A stretch of DNA of 64,000 nucleotides from Pedobacter yonginensis. GTDB taxonomy: Bacteria; Bacteroidota; Bacteroidia; Sphingobacteriales; Sphingobacteriaceae. Where the stretch lies: NCBI RefSeq assembly GCF_003173595.1, contig NZ_QGNZ01000003.1, forward strand, positions 124,001 through 188,000, in the 5' to 3' direction. Below the pieces are notes generated by a model. The model was given only the letters and a program-made list of their open reading frames with translations. It was not told where the DNA came from and made no database searches. This document shows positions 1-8,152 of this stretch, piece by piece (position 1 is the first letter of the stretch; every line of letters begins with the position of its first letter). Position numbers and translations under genes: made by a program.

Positions 1-1110
1 AAAAATGATAATAACATTTTACCACTCAAAAAAACATCAACTATTGGTTTAATTGGCCCATTGGCAGATAATACTGCAAATATGTATGGTACTTGGAGTG
101 TTGCCGCTTTGTTTGACCGCTCAGTTACGGTGCTACAAGGCTTAAAAAATGCTTTAGGCGCAGACGCTAAAATCTTAACCGCTCGAGGTTCAAATTTCTT
201 AGCAGATTCTGTATTAGAGCACAGATATGTAAACATCCACAACCCAACCTACCTTCGCGATTCGAGAACTGAGGCTGAAATGATTAAAGAAGCTTTAAAA
301 GTTGCCGAAAAATCGGATGTGGTGGTAGCCACCATCGGCGAGAGTTCTGAATTTACAGGAGAAAGCAGTAGCGTTACCGATATTCAAATTCCAGAAACGC
401 AAAAGAACTTATTAAAGGCACTTGCAAAAACTGGCAAACCAATCGTTTTGGTTTTATTTACAGGCAGACCATTGGCGTTGAAGTGGGAAAATGAAAATAT
501 CCCAGCAATCTTAAATGTGTGGTTTCCAGGTAGCGAAGCAGGTAATTCTATCGCCGATGTATTGTTCGGTAATGTAAACCCATCAGGAAAACTAAGTACA
601 ACTTTCCCTCAAAATGTTGGTCAGGTGCCACTTTATTACGCACACAAGAATACTGGCAGACCCTTAGCAGAAGGCAAATGGTTTGAAAAATTCCGTTCGA
701 ACTATTTAGACGTTAGCAACGATCCATTATTCCCATTTGGTTATGGTTTGAGCTACACTACCTTCTCTTATAGCGATATTAAACTCAGTTCAAACACTTT
801 AACCAAAGGCAAATCCATCACTGCTAGCGTTACCTTAACAAACACCGGAAAATATGATGGTAAAGAAGTTGTACAACTTTACACCAGAGATTTAGTGGGT
901 AGCATTACTCGTCCCGTTAAAGAGCTTAAAGGTTTCCAAAAAGTGAGTTTAAAAGCGGGAGAAAGCAAACAAATAAGTTTCACGATATCAGAAAACGATT
1001 TAAAATTCTACAATTCTGATTTAAAATTTGTTGCAGAGCCTGGCGATTTTAAATTGTTTATCGGTACAAACTCGCGTGATGTGAAAGAAGCATCATTTAC
1101 ATTGAAATAA
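1..1110 (+). CDS. bglX: Beta-glucosidase, glycoside hydrolase family 3, C-terminal part (5'-truncated by window edge)
   Basis: The frame is open from base 1 through the TTG at 61, so this is the 3' part of a longer gene, about 369 codons of a protein that is usually 740-760 residues. What is visible is the GH3 C-terminal alpha/beta sandwich (roughly residues 1-240, with GESSEFTGESSS and the FPFGYGLSYTTF motif at its end) followed by a fibronectin III-like domain (about 260-369). The N-terminal TIM barrel carrying the Asp nucleophile lies outside the window. Family members cleave terminal beta-glucosyl residues from oligosaccharides, usually in the periplasm. A link to the sugar cluster at 5.7-17 kb is possible but not shown. 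A hairpin follows the stop codon. Confidence 0.93.
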   Translation, partial: KNDNNILPLKKTSTIGLIGPLADNTANMYGTWSVAALFDRSVTVLQGLKNALGADAKILTARGSNFLADSVLEHRYVNIHNPTYLRDSRTEAEMIKEALKVAEKSDVVVATIGESSEFTGESSSVTDIQIPETQKNLLKALAKTGKPIVLVLFTGRPLALKWENENIPAILNVWFPGSEAGNSIADVLFGNVNPSGKLSTTFPQNVGQVPLYYAHKNTGRPLAEGKWFEKFRSNYLDVSNDPLFPFGYGLSYTTFSYSDIKLSSNTLTKGKSITASVTLTNTGKYDGKEVVQLYTRDLVGSITRPVKELKGFQKVSLKAGESKQISFTISENDLKFYNSDLKFVAEPGDFKLFIGTNSRDVKEASFTLK

Positions 1111-1133
1111 AATATTATTAGGTTCCTTATTCA

Positions 1134-1166
1134 CCCCAGACTGTTGCAAAATAGCTGGGGTTTTTT
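1134..1166 (+). terminator. Rho-independent terminator after the GH3 gene
   Basis: CCCCAG at 1134-1139 pairs with CTGGGG at 1155-1160 and is followed by six T. Only eleven bases separate the T run from the ATG of the next gene, so that gene has almost no leader of its own. Confidence 0.75.
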
Positions 1167-1177
1167 AATTTTGTTAC

Positions 1178-1957
1178 ATGAAAAATATATTTCTAACCAT
1201 CTGTCTTCTGGTATTGGGTTTTGCTTCAAAGGCTCAAGATTTTAATAAATACGAAAAAGGAAGTTTTATTAAGGGTAAAGATTCAATCTATTATCGAATT
1301 CTATTCCCTGAAAATTTTAATCCTGCTGAAAAATATCCAGTTGTTTTCTTTTTACATGGAAGCGGCGAACGTGGAAACGATAATGAAAAACAATTGACAC
1401 ACGGAGGGGCTTTATTTTTAAAAGAAGATGTTCGTAAAAACTTTCCAGCCATTATCGTTTTCCCTCAATGCCCAGCTAATGATTTTTGGGCGAACATAAA
1501 TAACAGTAAATATGAGAGTGGTAAGAGAAAGATTTCTTTTGTTGAGGGGGGCGAACCTACAAAAGCCATGCACGCACTGGTTGGCATGGTTAAAGATTTC
1601 TTAAAAAAACCTTTTGTAAATAAAGAACAGCTATATGTTGGTGGTTTATCAATGGGTGGCATGGGCACATTTGAGCTCCTGCGTCGCAAACGCAACACTT
1701 TTGCCGCAGCAATTTCCATTTGCGGTGGAGATAACACCAATAACATCAAGAAGTATCAAAAAGTACCGCTATGGATTTTCCACGGAGCAAAAGATGATAT
1801 TGTTGATCCTGCCTTTTCTATGGCGATTGCAGAACGTTTAAAAACAGTAGGCGATGAGGTGAAATTCACCCTCTATCCAAATGCCAACCACAACAGTTGG
1901 GATAGTACCTTTGCCGAACCAGAGTTATTGCCTTGGTTGTTTAGCCACAAAAAATAA
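1178..1957 (+). CDS. Secreted alpha/beta hydrolase (phospholipase/carboxylesterase-like)
   Basis: A 259-residue protein with a Sec signal peptide (about residues 1-19, ending FASKAQ). The body is an alpha/beta hydrolase of the prolyl-oligopeptidase/PHB-depolymerase-like group often fused to or found near carbohydrate enzymes. The oxyanion segment FLHGSGERG lies at about 58-66, the nucleophile elbow GLSMGG puts the Ser at 158, HGAKDD offers Asp206/207, and NANH gives His238, so the triad is complete. It probably cleaves an ester or short acyl/peptide bond outside the cytoplasm; the substrate is not readable. It follows the GH3 gene closely on the same strand. Confidence 0.85.
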   Translation: MKNIFLTICLLVLGFASKAQDFNKYEKGSFIKGKDSIYYRILFPENFNPAEKYPVVFFLHGSGERGNDNEKQLTHGGALFLKEDVRKNFPAIIVFPQCPANDFWANINNSKYESGKRKISFVEGGEPTKAMHALVGMVKDFLKKPFVNKEQLYVGGLSMGGMGTFELLRRKRNTFAAAISICGGDNTNNIKKYQKVPLWIFHGAKDDIVDPAFSMAIAERLKTVGDEVKFTLYPNANHNSWDSTFAEPELLPWLFSHKK

Positions 1958-2001
1958 AGACGCATTTCTCCTAAAAAATAAAGGCGCATTTCTCCTAAAA
2001 A
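1954..2001 (+). repeat. Tandem 24-bp duplication at a gene end
   Basis: The segment around GACGCATTTCTCCT recurs 24 bp later as GGCGCATTTCTCCT with one substitution. The first copy overlaps the stop codon of the hydrolase gene. Confidence 0.8.
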
Positions 2002-2221
2002 ATAATTGATTTGGAAAGCAGGCTTCGGTATTTCATCGGTACCCAAAGCCCTGCCATCCGCTTTACTCACCCGATGAAAAATCGGGTTTCGTGCCGCTCC
2101 TGTACAGGTTTAGTTTACGCAGATTCAACTAAATATCCTCCCCCGACCTAAACAAAAAAAATTGGGTTTGCGCACCGCTGTACCAGTTTTTTTACCACAT
2201 ATTAATGATTAATTCTTATCA

Positions 2222-2281
2222 TTAGCCCCGACGTAAATGGAAAGTTGGGGGCACTATCGTTTCCGGTACGCATAGGTTTGG
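2222..2281. repeat. Left border repeat of the hairpin island
   Basis: Begins TTAGCCCCGACGTAAATGGA and ends with ACTATCGTTTCCGGTACGC plus ATAGGTTT. It recurs in the same orientation at 3291-3386 with an extra ~36-bp insert, so the two copies bracket the tandem array. The wording resembles interspersed AGCCCCGA...GGGACTATC elements of other Bacteroidota genomes (recalled, not searched). Confidence 0.75.
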
Positions 2282-2330
2282 CGGTCCAAGTCATTCCAAT
2301 ATGAGAAATCGCTCATACTGCTGTAAACCG

Positions 2331-3290
2331 TCGATGGTCGAAACTTGTAATTTCGTGCGCATAAGCTGTGGATTTCTAATCCACGCCAATTAGGGATTGC
2401 AAATCCCGGCTAACAAATTCTTCATCCTGAAGTTGGTCGAGATTTGTAATCTTGTCCGCATGGGCTGTGGATTTCTAATCCACCCCAATTAGGGATTGCA
2501 AATCCCAACTAGCAAATTCTCCATCCTGAAGTTGGTCGAGATTTGTAATCTCGTCCGCATGGGCTGTGGATTTCTAATCCACCCCAATTAGGGATTGCAA
2601 ATCCCAACTAACAAAATTCTCCATCCTGAAGTTGGTCGAGATTTGTAATCTCGTCCGCATGGGCTGTGGATTTCTAATCCACGCCAATTAGGAATTGAAA
2701 ATCCCAACTAGCAAAATTCTCCATCCTGAAGTTGGTCGAGATTTGTAATCTCGTCCGCATGAGCCGTGGATTTCTAATCCACGCCAATTAGGAATTGAAA
2801 ATCCCAACTAGCAAAATTCTCCATCCCGAAGTTGGTCGAGATTTGTAATCTCGTCCGCATGGGCTGTGGATTTCTAATCCACGCCAATTAGGGATTGCAA
2901 ATCCCAACTAGCAAATTCTCCATCCTGAAGTTGGTCGAGATTTGTAATCTCGTCCATATGAACTGTGGATATCTAATCCACACAATTAGGGATTGAAAAT
3001 CCCTAGTACAGAATGACGGGATTGCAAATCCCGACTAACAAAAAAATCAAGTTCTGCGTCGCAGTGGGTTTGTTTTACTTAGGTTTACCTATGTAAATTA
3101 CCTGAAGTTGGTCGAGATTTGTAATCTCGTCCGCATGAGCTGTGGATTTTTAATCCACACAATTAGGGATTGAAAATCCCTAGTACAGAATGAAGGGATT
3201 GCAAATCCCGACTAACAAAAATCCCGACTAACCAAAAAATCAAGTTCTGCGCCGCATTGGGTTTGTTTTACTTAGGTTTACCTATGTAAA
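2331..3290. repeat. Tandem array of ~100-bp units with three hairpins each, ending in two ~177-bp units
   Basis: No gene fits this stretch. The word GTTGGTCGAGATTTGTAATC starts at about 2432, 2531, 2631, 2731, 2831, 2930 and 3107, giving periods of 99, 100, 100, 100, 99 and then 177. A diverged first copy begins near 2335. Each unit contains three short palindromes built on ATT-N3-AAT: GAGATTTGTAATCTC, GTGGATTTCTAATCCAC and GGGATTGCAAATCCC. The last two units gain an extra segment (GTTCTGCG...TTTACTTAGGTTTACC). Differences between units are mostly single substitutions, so the array expanded fairly recently. Confidence 0.9.
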
Positions 3291-3386
3291 TTAGCCCCGA
3301 CATAAATGGAAAGCCCGCAAAACGATTTTTCATCGTTGCGGACTTGAATTGTTGGCGGGACTATCGTTTCCGATACGCACAGGTTT
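3291..3386. repeat. Right border repeat of the hairpin island
   Basis: Second copy of the element at 2222-2281 (TTAGCCCCGACATAAATGG through ACTATCGTTTCCGATACGC and CAGGTTT). It carries an internal insert with its own palindrome around CGCAAAACGATTTTTCATCG. Confidence 0.75.
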
Positions 3387-3445
3387 TGCGCTCCAAAAAT
3401 TAGGTTTAACATCCACAAATTTCTGGTTATTCAAGAATGAATTAT

Positions 3446-3479
3446 AAAAAAAAGGGCTTGAAGAGAAATCCCCAAGCCC
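3446..3479 (-). terminator. Terminator of the yebC-family gene
   Basis: On the minus strand GGGCTTG pairs with CAAGCCC across a 12-nt loop and is followed by eight T. Confidence 0.9.
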
Positions 3480-3502
3480 ATTTTAACTATTTAAAGCAAT
3501 TT

Positions 3503-4231
3503 CTATTCAGCCATATTGTGATAAACCGCCTGAACGTCATCGTCCTCTTCCAATTTATCGATTAATTTCAAAACATCTAGTGCTTGCTCTTCGGTAACTT
3601 CGTGATGAGAAAGGGCAATACGCTCTAATTTTGAGCTTTTAAGTTCGATACCTTTTTCTTCTAAAGCTTTTTGCAGCGATCCGAAGTTTTCGAAAGCGCC
3701 TTGAGCTACCGCTACATCATTTCCTTCTTCATCGGCTTCTACATATAATTCTTCTAGGCCAGCGTCAATTAATTCGAATTCTAATTCTTCCAAATCTAAA
3801 CCTTCAGCAGGCACAAATCTAAAAACCGATTTCCGATTGAATACAAAATCTAACGAGCCCGTTTTACCTAAAGATCCATCCGTTTTATTAAAATAACTTC
3901 TGATGTTGGCAACTGTACGGTTGGTATTATCTGTTGCGGTTTCGATTAGAACTGCAACACCGTGTGGCGCATAACCTTCATAAACAATTTCTTCGTAATT
4001 GGCCATTGATTTATCAGAAGCGCGTTTTATAGCTGCTTCTACCCTATCTTTTGGCATGTTTACTGCCTTAGCATTTTGCATTGCGGTACGCAGGCGCGAA
4101 TTGGTTTCTGGATGAGGCCCAGATTCTTTAACCGCCATTACGATATCTTTACCTATACGCGTAAACTGAACCGCCATTTTGGCCCAACGCTTAAATTTTC
4201 TTTCTTTTCTAAATTCGAATGCTCTTCCCAT
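3503..4231 (-). CDS. YebC/PmpR family (DUF28) protein
   Basis: A 242-residue protein matching the YebC/PmpR (TACO1) family over its whole length, with the Bacteroidota-type start MGRAFEFRKERKFKRW replacing the usual MAGHSKW. Features include the NMPKDRVEAAIKRA stretch (about 59-72), the YEGYAPHGVAVLIE segment (about 84-97) and an acidic C-terminus (KLEEDDDVQAVYHNM). Members act in the cytoplasm as DNA-binding regulators and, by more recent work, as factors that help ribosomes through difficult sequences; which applies here is unknown. It appears to be a single-gene unit with a strong terminator 24 bp after the stop. Confidence 0.93.
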   Translation of the reverse strand: MGRAFEFRKERKFKRWAKMAVQFTRIGKDIVMAVKESGPHPETNSRLRTAMQNAKAVNMPKDRVEAAIKRASDKSMANYEEIVYEGYAPHGVAVLIETATDNTNRTVANIRSYFNKTDGSLGKTGSLDFVFNRKSVFRFVPAEGLDLEELEFELIDAGLEELYVEADEEGNDVAVAQGAFENFGSLQKALEEKGIELKSSKLERIALSHHEVTEEQALDVLKLIDKLEEDDDVQAVYHNMAE

Positions 4232-4308
4232 TTTTTAGTATTGAGTGTTTGGCATAAAGGATAAAGATTGGTTATGAACCCTATATCTTTGACTCTAAAA
4301 CCTATACC

Positions 4309-5256
4309 CTATTTTTTTAAATTATTTAACATATCAATTGTGAGTTTCGATAAATCGAACTCAGGTTTCCAATTCCAATCTTTGGCCGCGTAACCATCAT
4401 CGATAGAACGAGGCCAGCTATTTGCAATTTGTTGGCGTGGATCACTTTCAGCTGTGTAAGATAACGTAAAATTTGGAATATGTTTTCTGATTTCTGCGGC
4501 TAAAACCTCTGGTGTAAAACTTACCCCACCAAAATTATAACTGCTTCTAACCGAAATTTGATCGGCAGGCGCATCCATTAATTCAATGGTGCCCCTAATC
4601 GCATCATCCATATACATCATCGGCAACTCTGTGTCGGCATTTAAAAAACTTTGGTAGCTACCCTTTTTTAATGCATCATGAAAAATATGAATTGCATAAT
4701 CGGTAGTACCACCACCAGGCGCCGCTTTCCAGCTAATTAAACCTGGGTAACGAATGCTTCTAACATCTAAACCATATTTCTGGTTATAATATTCGCACCA
4801 TCGCTCTCCTGCCAGTTTACTAATCCCATAAACGGTGTTTGGATCCATAATGCAATATTGCGAGGTATTGTCTTTCGGAGAATTTGGTCCGAATACCGCA
4901 ATAGAACTTGGCCAATACACTTTTGCCGTTTTATACTCTAAAGCAAGATCCAGAACGTTGAGCAAACCGTTCATGTTTAAATCCCAAGCCAATTTGGGAT
5001 TTTGCTCTCCAGTTGCTGATAATAAGGCGGCCAAAAGATAAACCTGTGTGGGCTTATATTTTTGGAAAATGCCTTTAATCATCTCTTTGTCTAAAACGTT
5101 AACAAATTCGAATGGAGCTGAGTTCTTAATGTCATAATCTGGCCGGCGAATATCGCAAGCAACTACATGATCATCACCATATATTTTACGTAACATAGTT
5201 ACCAACTCGGTTCCGATTTGCCCGTTAGAGCCCAAAACAACAATTTTTTCCTGCAT
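4309..5256 (-). CDS. tdh: L-threonine 3-dehydrogenase, extended SDR type
   Basis: A 315-residue NAD-dependent extended short-chain dehydrogenase. Counting from the ATG at 5256, the nucleotide-binding glycine motif GSNGQIG is at 9-15, the AALLSATGEQNP signature at about 76-87, and the active-site pair Tyr143/Lys147 sits in VYGISK. GLISW..PGGGTTDYA (about 168-183) and MMYMDDAIR follow. This is the pattern of the epimerase-like threonine dehydrogenases that convert L-threonine to 2-amino-3-ketobutyrate in the cytoplasm, unlike the zinc alcohol-dehydrogenase type. I chose the ATG over the upstream TTG at 5277 because the latter overlaps the promoter box. Confidence 0.88.
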   Translation of the reverse strand: MQEKIVVLGSNGQIGTELVTMLRKIYGDDHVVACDIRRPDYDIKNSAPFEFVNVLDKEMIKGIFQKYKPTQVYLLAALLSATGEQNPKLAWDLNMNGLLNVLDLALEYKTAKVYWPSSIAVFGPNSPKDNTSQYCIMDPNTVYGISKLAGERWCEYYNQKYGLDVRSIRYPGLISWKAAPGGGTTDYAIHIFHDALKKGSYQSFLNADTELPMMYMDDAIRGTIELMDAPADQISVRSSYNFGGVSFTPEVLAAEIRKHIPNFTLSYTAESDPRQQIANSWPRSIDDGYAAKDWNWKPEFDLSKLTIDMLNNLKK

Positions 5257-5274
5257 AGTTTTATAGAGATGGAG

Positions 5275-5303
5275 CAAAGGTAAAAAAATGAGATAAAAAG
5301 CAA
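5275..5303 (-). promoter_or_regulatory. Promoter of tdh
   Basis: On the minus strand the -7 box TACCTTTG lies at 5282-5275, with TTG at 5303-5301 eighteen bases upstream as a -33 element. The box ends 18 bases before the ATG. Confidence 0.7.
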
Positions 5304-5764
5304 TAAAATATCTACAGGAAGGAAATTATTTTTATGGTTAACAGTTGATATTGGATGTAGAATAGGAATAAACATTGAAAGCCCATTGAAATGTTATTTG
5401 CTTTAAAATGTAGTTCAGAGCCCGAAAATATTTGCAATAGTATTGTCCTCTACTGGTTTTGACTTAGCAGGAATCATTGAACAATAACTTCACTAATAAA
5501 TAACGAAACTAAAATGAACTTCCTTAAATATTTCTGGATGCACAAAATGATTATAGTCGCCAAAATTCAATGCCCTAAAATTTACTAAAACGTTTCAGTT
5601 ATAAGTAAATATTGATTTAATCTGATTATTTAGAATGATTCTACCTCGTAACAATCGCATTGCAGACCGAAAATTTAACCTTTAATCGCTAAAAATTGTG
5701 GCTTATTTTCTCTAATATTACCTATTAAAACCAAACGATAACCAGTATATAAATCATAAAAACG
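5304..5764. other. Intergenic stretch without recognised features
   Basis: This AT-rich spacer lies between the divergent tdh gene and the sugar cluster. I see no gene, repeat family or hairpin with a T run, and no good TAnnTTTG box for the downstream gene. A 24-codon open frame at about 5514 looks like chance. Confidence 0.5.
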
Positions 5765-6349
5765 ATGCACAGAAGAGAAGCACTTAAAAACGTCGCTTTC
5801 TTGCTTGGAGGAGCAATCTCCGCAAGTACGATGGGCGTTCTATTTGAAAGTTTTACGCTCCCCGAAAATGAAAAAAACTTCGTGTCCTACTCTTTACAGG
5901 ATGAGAAGATTTTTGCCGAATTTGCTGACATTATTGTTCCAACAACCAAATCATCTGCTGGTGCCAAAGCGGCTGGTTTAGGCAAGTTTATCCCAATGAT
6001 GATGCAAGATTGTTACCCTGCAAAAATGCAAGAGTCTTTTAGCCAGGGCTTCAAAGATCTACAGGCAAAATCTCAAAAGGATTTCGGCAAAAAATATCTT
6101 GAATTAAGCCCTGCCGAACGTACCAAATTGATGATCGATTTGAGGGCCATCTCTTTAGCTCAAAAAGATTCAAAATCAGAAGACAATAAAGATTTAGTTT
6201 ACTTCTTCACCACCGCTAGAGATTTGACTTTGCTGGGTTATTACTCATCAGAAATTGGTTGCACCAAAGCGCGTGAGTATGTGCTGATTCCTGGCCGCTA
6301 CGATGGCAATGCTAAATTAAAACCCGGACAAAAATCTTGGGCAACCTAA
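5765..6349 (+). CDS. Gluconate 2-dehydrogenase subunit 3 family protein (Tat-type small subunit)
   Basis: A 194-residue protein of the gluconate 2-dehydrogenase subunit 3 family (PF13618). The N-terminus HRREALKNVAFLLGGAIS is a twin-arginine-like leader followed by a hydrophobic stretch. The body has the typical DEKIFAEFADIIVP..SAGAKAAGLG start (about 46-73) and ends CTKAREY..PGRYDG. In known flavoprotein dehydrogenases this small subunit carries the Tat signal and escorts the folded FAD subunit to the periplasm. The GMC gene begins 24 bp downstream, so the two surely form one complex. It opens the eleven-gene cluster. Confidence 0.9.
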   Translation: MHRREALKNVAFLLGGAISASTMGVLFESFTLPENEKNFVSYSLQDEKIFAEFADIIVPTTKSSAGAKAAGLGKFIPMMMQDCYPAKMQESFSQGFKDLQAKSQKDFGKKYLELSPAERTKLMIDLRAISLAQKDSKSEDNKDLVYFFTTARDLTLLGYYSSEIGCTKAREYVLIPGRYDGNAKLKPGQKSWAT

Positions 6350-6373
6350 TTTAAACTACAACGACAAAACATC

Positions 6374-8074
6374 ATGAATTTAAATATAAATTTAAAAGAA
6401 GAGAATACCTACGATGCTATCGTAATCGGATCGGGAATTAGTGGTGGCTGGGCCGCAAAAGAACTTACCGAAAAAGGTTTACGTGTGCTTATGCTTGAAA
6501 GGGGCATGAACATCGAGCACATAACCGGCTACGAAACTGCAATGAAAAACCCTTGGGATTTTAAGCATGCAGGGAGACTAACCGAAGAACAAAAACGTAC
6601 CCACCCAGTACAAAAAAGAGATTATCCCTATCAAGAAGCCAATGAAAAATGGTGGGTGAACGATTTAGAATGCCCATATACCGAAGATAAGCGTTTCGAT
6701 TGGTATCGTGGTTTTCACGTGGGGGGAAAATCGCTGATGTGGGGTCGCCAAAGTTATCGTTTTAGCGATCATAATTTCGAGGATAATGCTAAAGATGGAC
6801 ACGGAAACGACTGGCCTATTCGTTACAAAGATCTTTCTTCTTGGTACGATTATGTAGAGCGTTTTGCAGGTATAAGTGGATCTAAAGAAAACTGGGATTT
6901 ATGCCCTGATGGACAATTTCTTCCTCCAATGGACTTAAACGTGGTGGAGAAATCCGTAAAAGCCCGTCTGGAAGAACGCTACAAAAGAGAGCGCATCATG
7001 ATGATTGGTCGGGTGGCAAATTTAACTGTTCCTCATAAAGGTAGAGGCAATTGCCAATATAGAAATTTGTGTAGTCGTGGATGTCCGTTTGGGGCCTATT
7101 TCAGCACACAATCTTCTACCCTACCAGCAGCAATGGCTACAAATAGATTAACGGTTAGGCCATACTCTATCGTAAACCACATCATTTACGATAAGGACAC
7201 CCAAAAAGCAAAAGGTGTGATGGTTATTGATGCCGAAACGCACAAAGAGATGGAATTTTATGCAAAAATCGTTTTTGTTAACGGTTCTACTTTGGGTTCT
7301 ACTTTCGTATTGTTAAACTCCACTTCAGAGGCACATCCAAATGGCTTAGGTAATGGAAGCGGTCAGTTAGGGCACAACTTAATGGATCACCACTTCCGTT
7401 GTGGTGCATCTGGAGAAGCTGAAGGCTTTGATGATAAATACACCTACGGCCGCCGAGCTAACGGTGTTTATGTTCCCCGTTACCAAAATGTTAATAACGA
7501 CAAAAGAGACTACTTGCGTGGCTTTGGCTATCAAGGTGGTGCAAGCAGAAGCAATTGGCAAAATGATGTTGCAGAATTATCGTTTGGTGCCGGCTTAAAA
7601 GAAAAAATGACTAAACCAGGCAAATGGACAATGGGTTTAGGCGGTTTCGGTGAAATGCTTCCTTATTACGAAAACAGGGTTTACATCGACAAAACCAAAA
7701 AAGACAAATGGGGACAACCCGTTTTGGCCATTGATTGCGAATACAAAGAAAATGAGAAAAAAATGCGTGTTGACATGATGAATGATGCAGCTGAAATGCT
7801 AGAAGCAGCAGGCATGAAAAATGTTAAAACGTACGATAATGGTTGCTATCCAGGCATGGCCATCCACGAGCAAGGTACCGCAAGAATGGGTAACGACCCA
7901 AAAACTTCGGTTCTAAACAAATGGAACCAAATGCATGAGGTTAAAAACGTTTTCGTTACCGATGGATCTTGTATGCCATCAATCGCTTGCCAAAACCCAT
8001 CACTCACATTTATGGCGCTTACAGCCCGTGCATGCGATTACGCGGTTAAAGAATTAAAGAAAAACAACATTTAA
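6374..8074 (+). CDS. GMC family FAD-dependent oxidoreductase, probable glycoside 3-dehydrogenase large subunit
   Basis: A 566-residue GMC flavoprotein. The FAD-binding motif GSGISGG is at 19-25, FHVGGKSLMWG near 114-124, and the C-terminal catalytic block has His498 in HEQGTARMG and Asn541 in NPSLTFMAL. Cys227, Cys233 and Cys237 in the segment from NCQYR to CPFGA fall where FAD glucose dehydrogenases bind a [3Fe-4S] cluster, though one of the usual four Cys is absent. There is no signal peptide of its own; export would ride on the adjoining subunit 3. With the cytochrome c at 10467 it matches the composition of glucoside 3-dehydrogenases that oxidise the C3 hydroxyl of sugars. The 3-oxidation is inferred from the DUF1080 and Gfo/Idh/MocA neighbours. 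Confidence 0.88.
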   Translation: MNLNINLKEENTYDAIVIGSGISGGWAAKELTEKGLRVLMLERGMNIEHITGYETAMKNPWDFKHAGRLTEEQKRTHPVQKRDYPYQEANEKWWVNDLECPYTEDKRFDWYRGFHVGGKSLMWGRQSYRFSDHNFEDNAKDGHGNDWPIRYKDLSSWYDYVERFAGISGSKENWDLCPDGQFLPPMDLNVVEKSVKARLEERYKRERIMMIGRVANLTVPHKGRGNCQYRNLCSRGCPFGAYFSTQSSTLPAAMATNRLTVRPYSIVNHIIYDKDTQKAKGVMVIDAETHKEMEFYAKIVFVNGSTLGSTFVLLNSTSEAHPNGLGNGSGQLGHNLMDHHFRCGASGEAEGFDDKYTYGRRANGVYVPRYQNVNNDKRDYLRGFGYQGGASRSNWQNDVAELSFGAGLKEKMTKPGKWTMGLGGFGEMLPYYENRVYIDKTKKDKWGQPVLAIDCEYKENEKKMRVDMMNDAAEMLEAAGMKNVKTYDNGCYPGMAIHEQGTARMGNDPKTSVLNKWNQMHEVKNVFVTDGSCMPSIACQNPSLTFMALTARACDYAVKELKKNNI

Positions 8075-8088
8075 AAAAGGTAAAGTAC

Positions 8089-8133
8089 AAAGGTTTAATG
8101 TGTAAGGTATCGTGCCAAACACCTTAAACCTTT
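8089..8133. repeat. Imperfect hairpin between GMC and Gfo/Idh/MocA genes
   Basis: AAAGGTTTAA at 8089-8098 pairs with TTAAACCTTT near the right end, and the stem extends imperfectly through TGTGT/AACACC. There is no long T run, so it may adjust mRNA stability or read-through rather than terminate. It shares the word GTGTAAGGT with the hairpin at 13044-13098. Confidence 0.6.
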
Positions 8134-8152
8134 TGCCATAACCTGATATTTT

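Noticed and set aside
2331..3290. CRISPR array
   Set aside because: Whole ~100-bp units are repeated with few differences; there are no unique spacers of constant length, no leader and no cas genes.
5514..5588. A 24-codon frame (MNFLKYFWMHKM...) upstream of the sugar cluster
   Set aside because: It is short, without a promoter box or conserved features; chance in AT-rich DNA is the better explanation.
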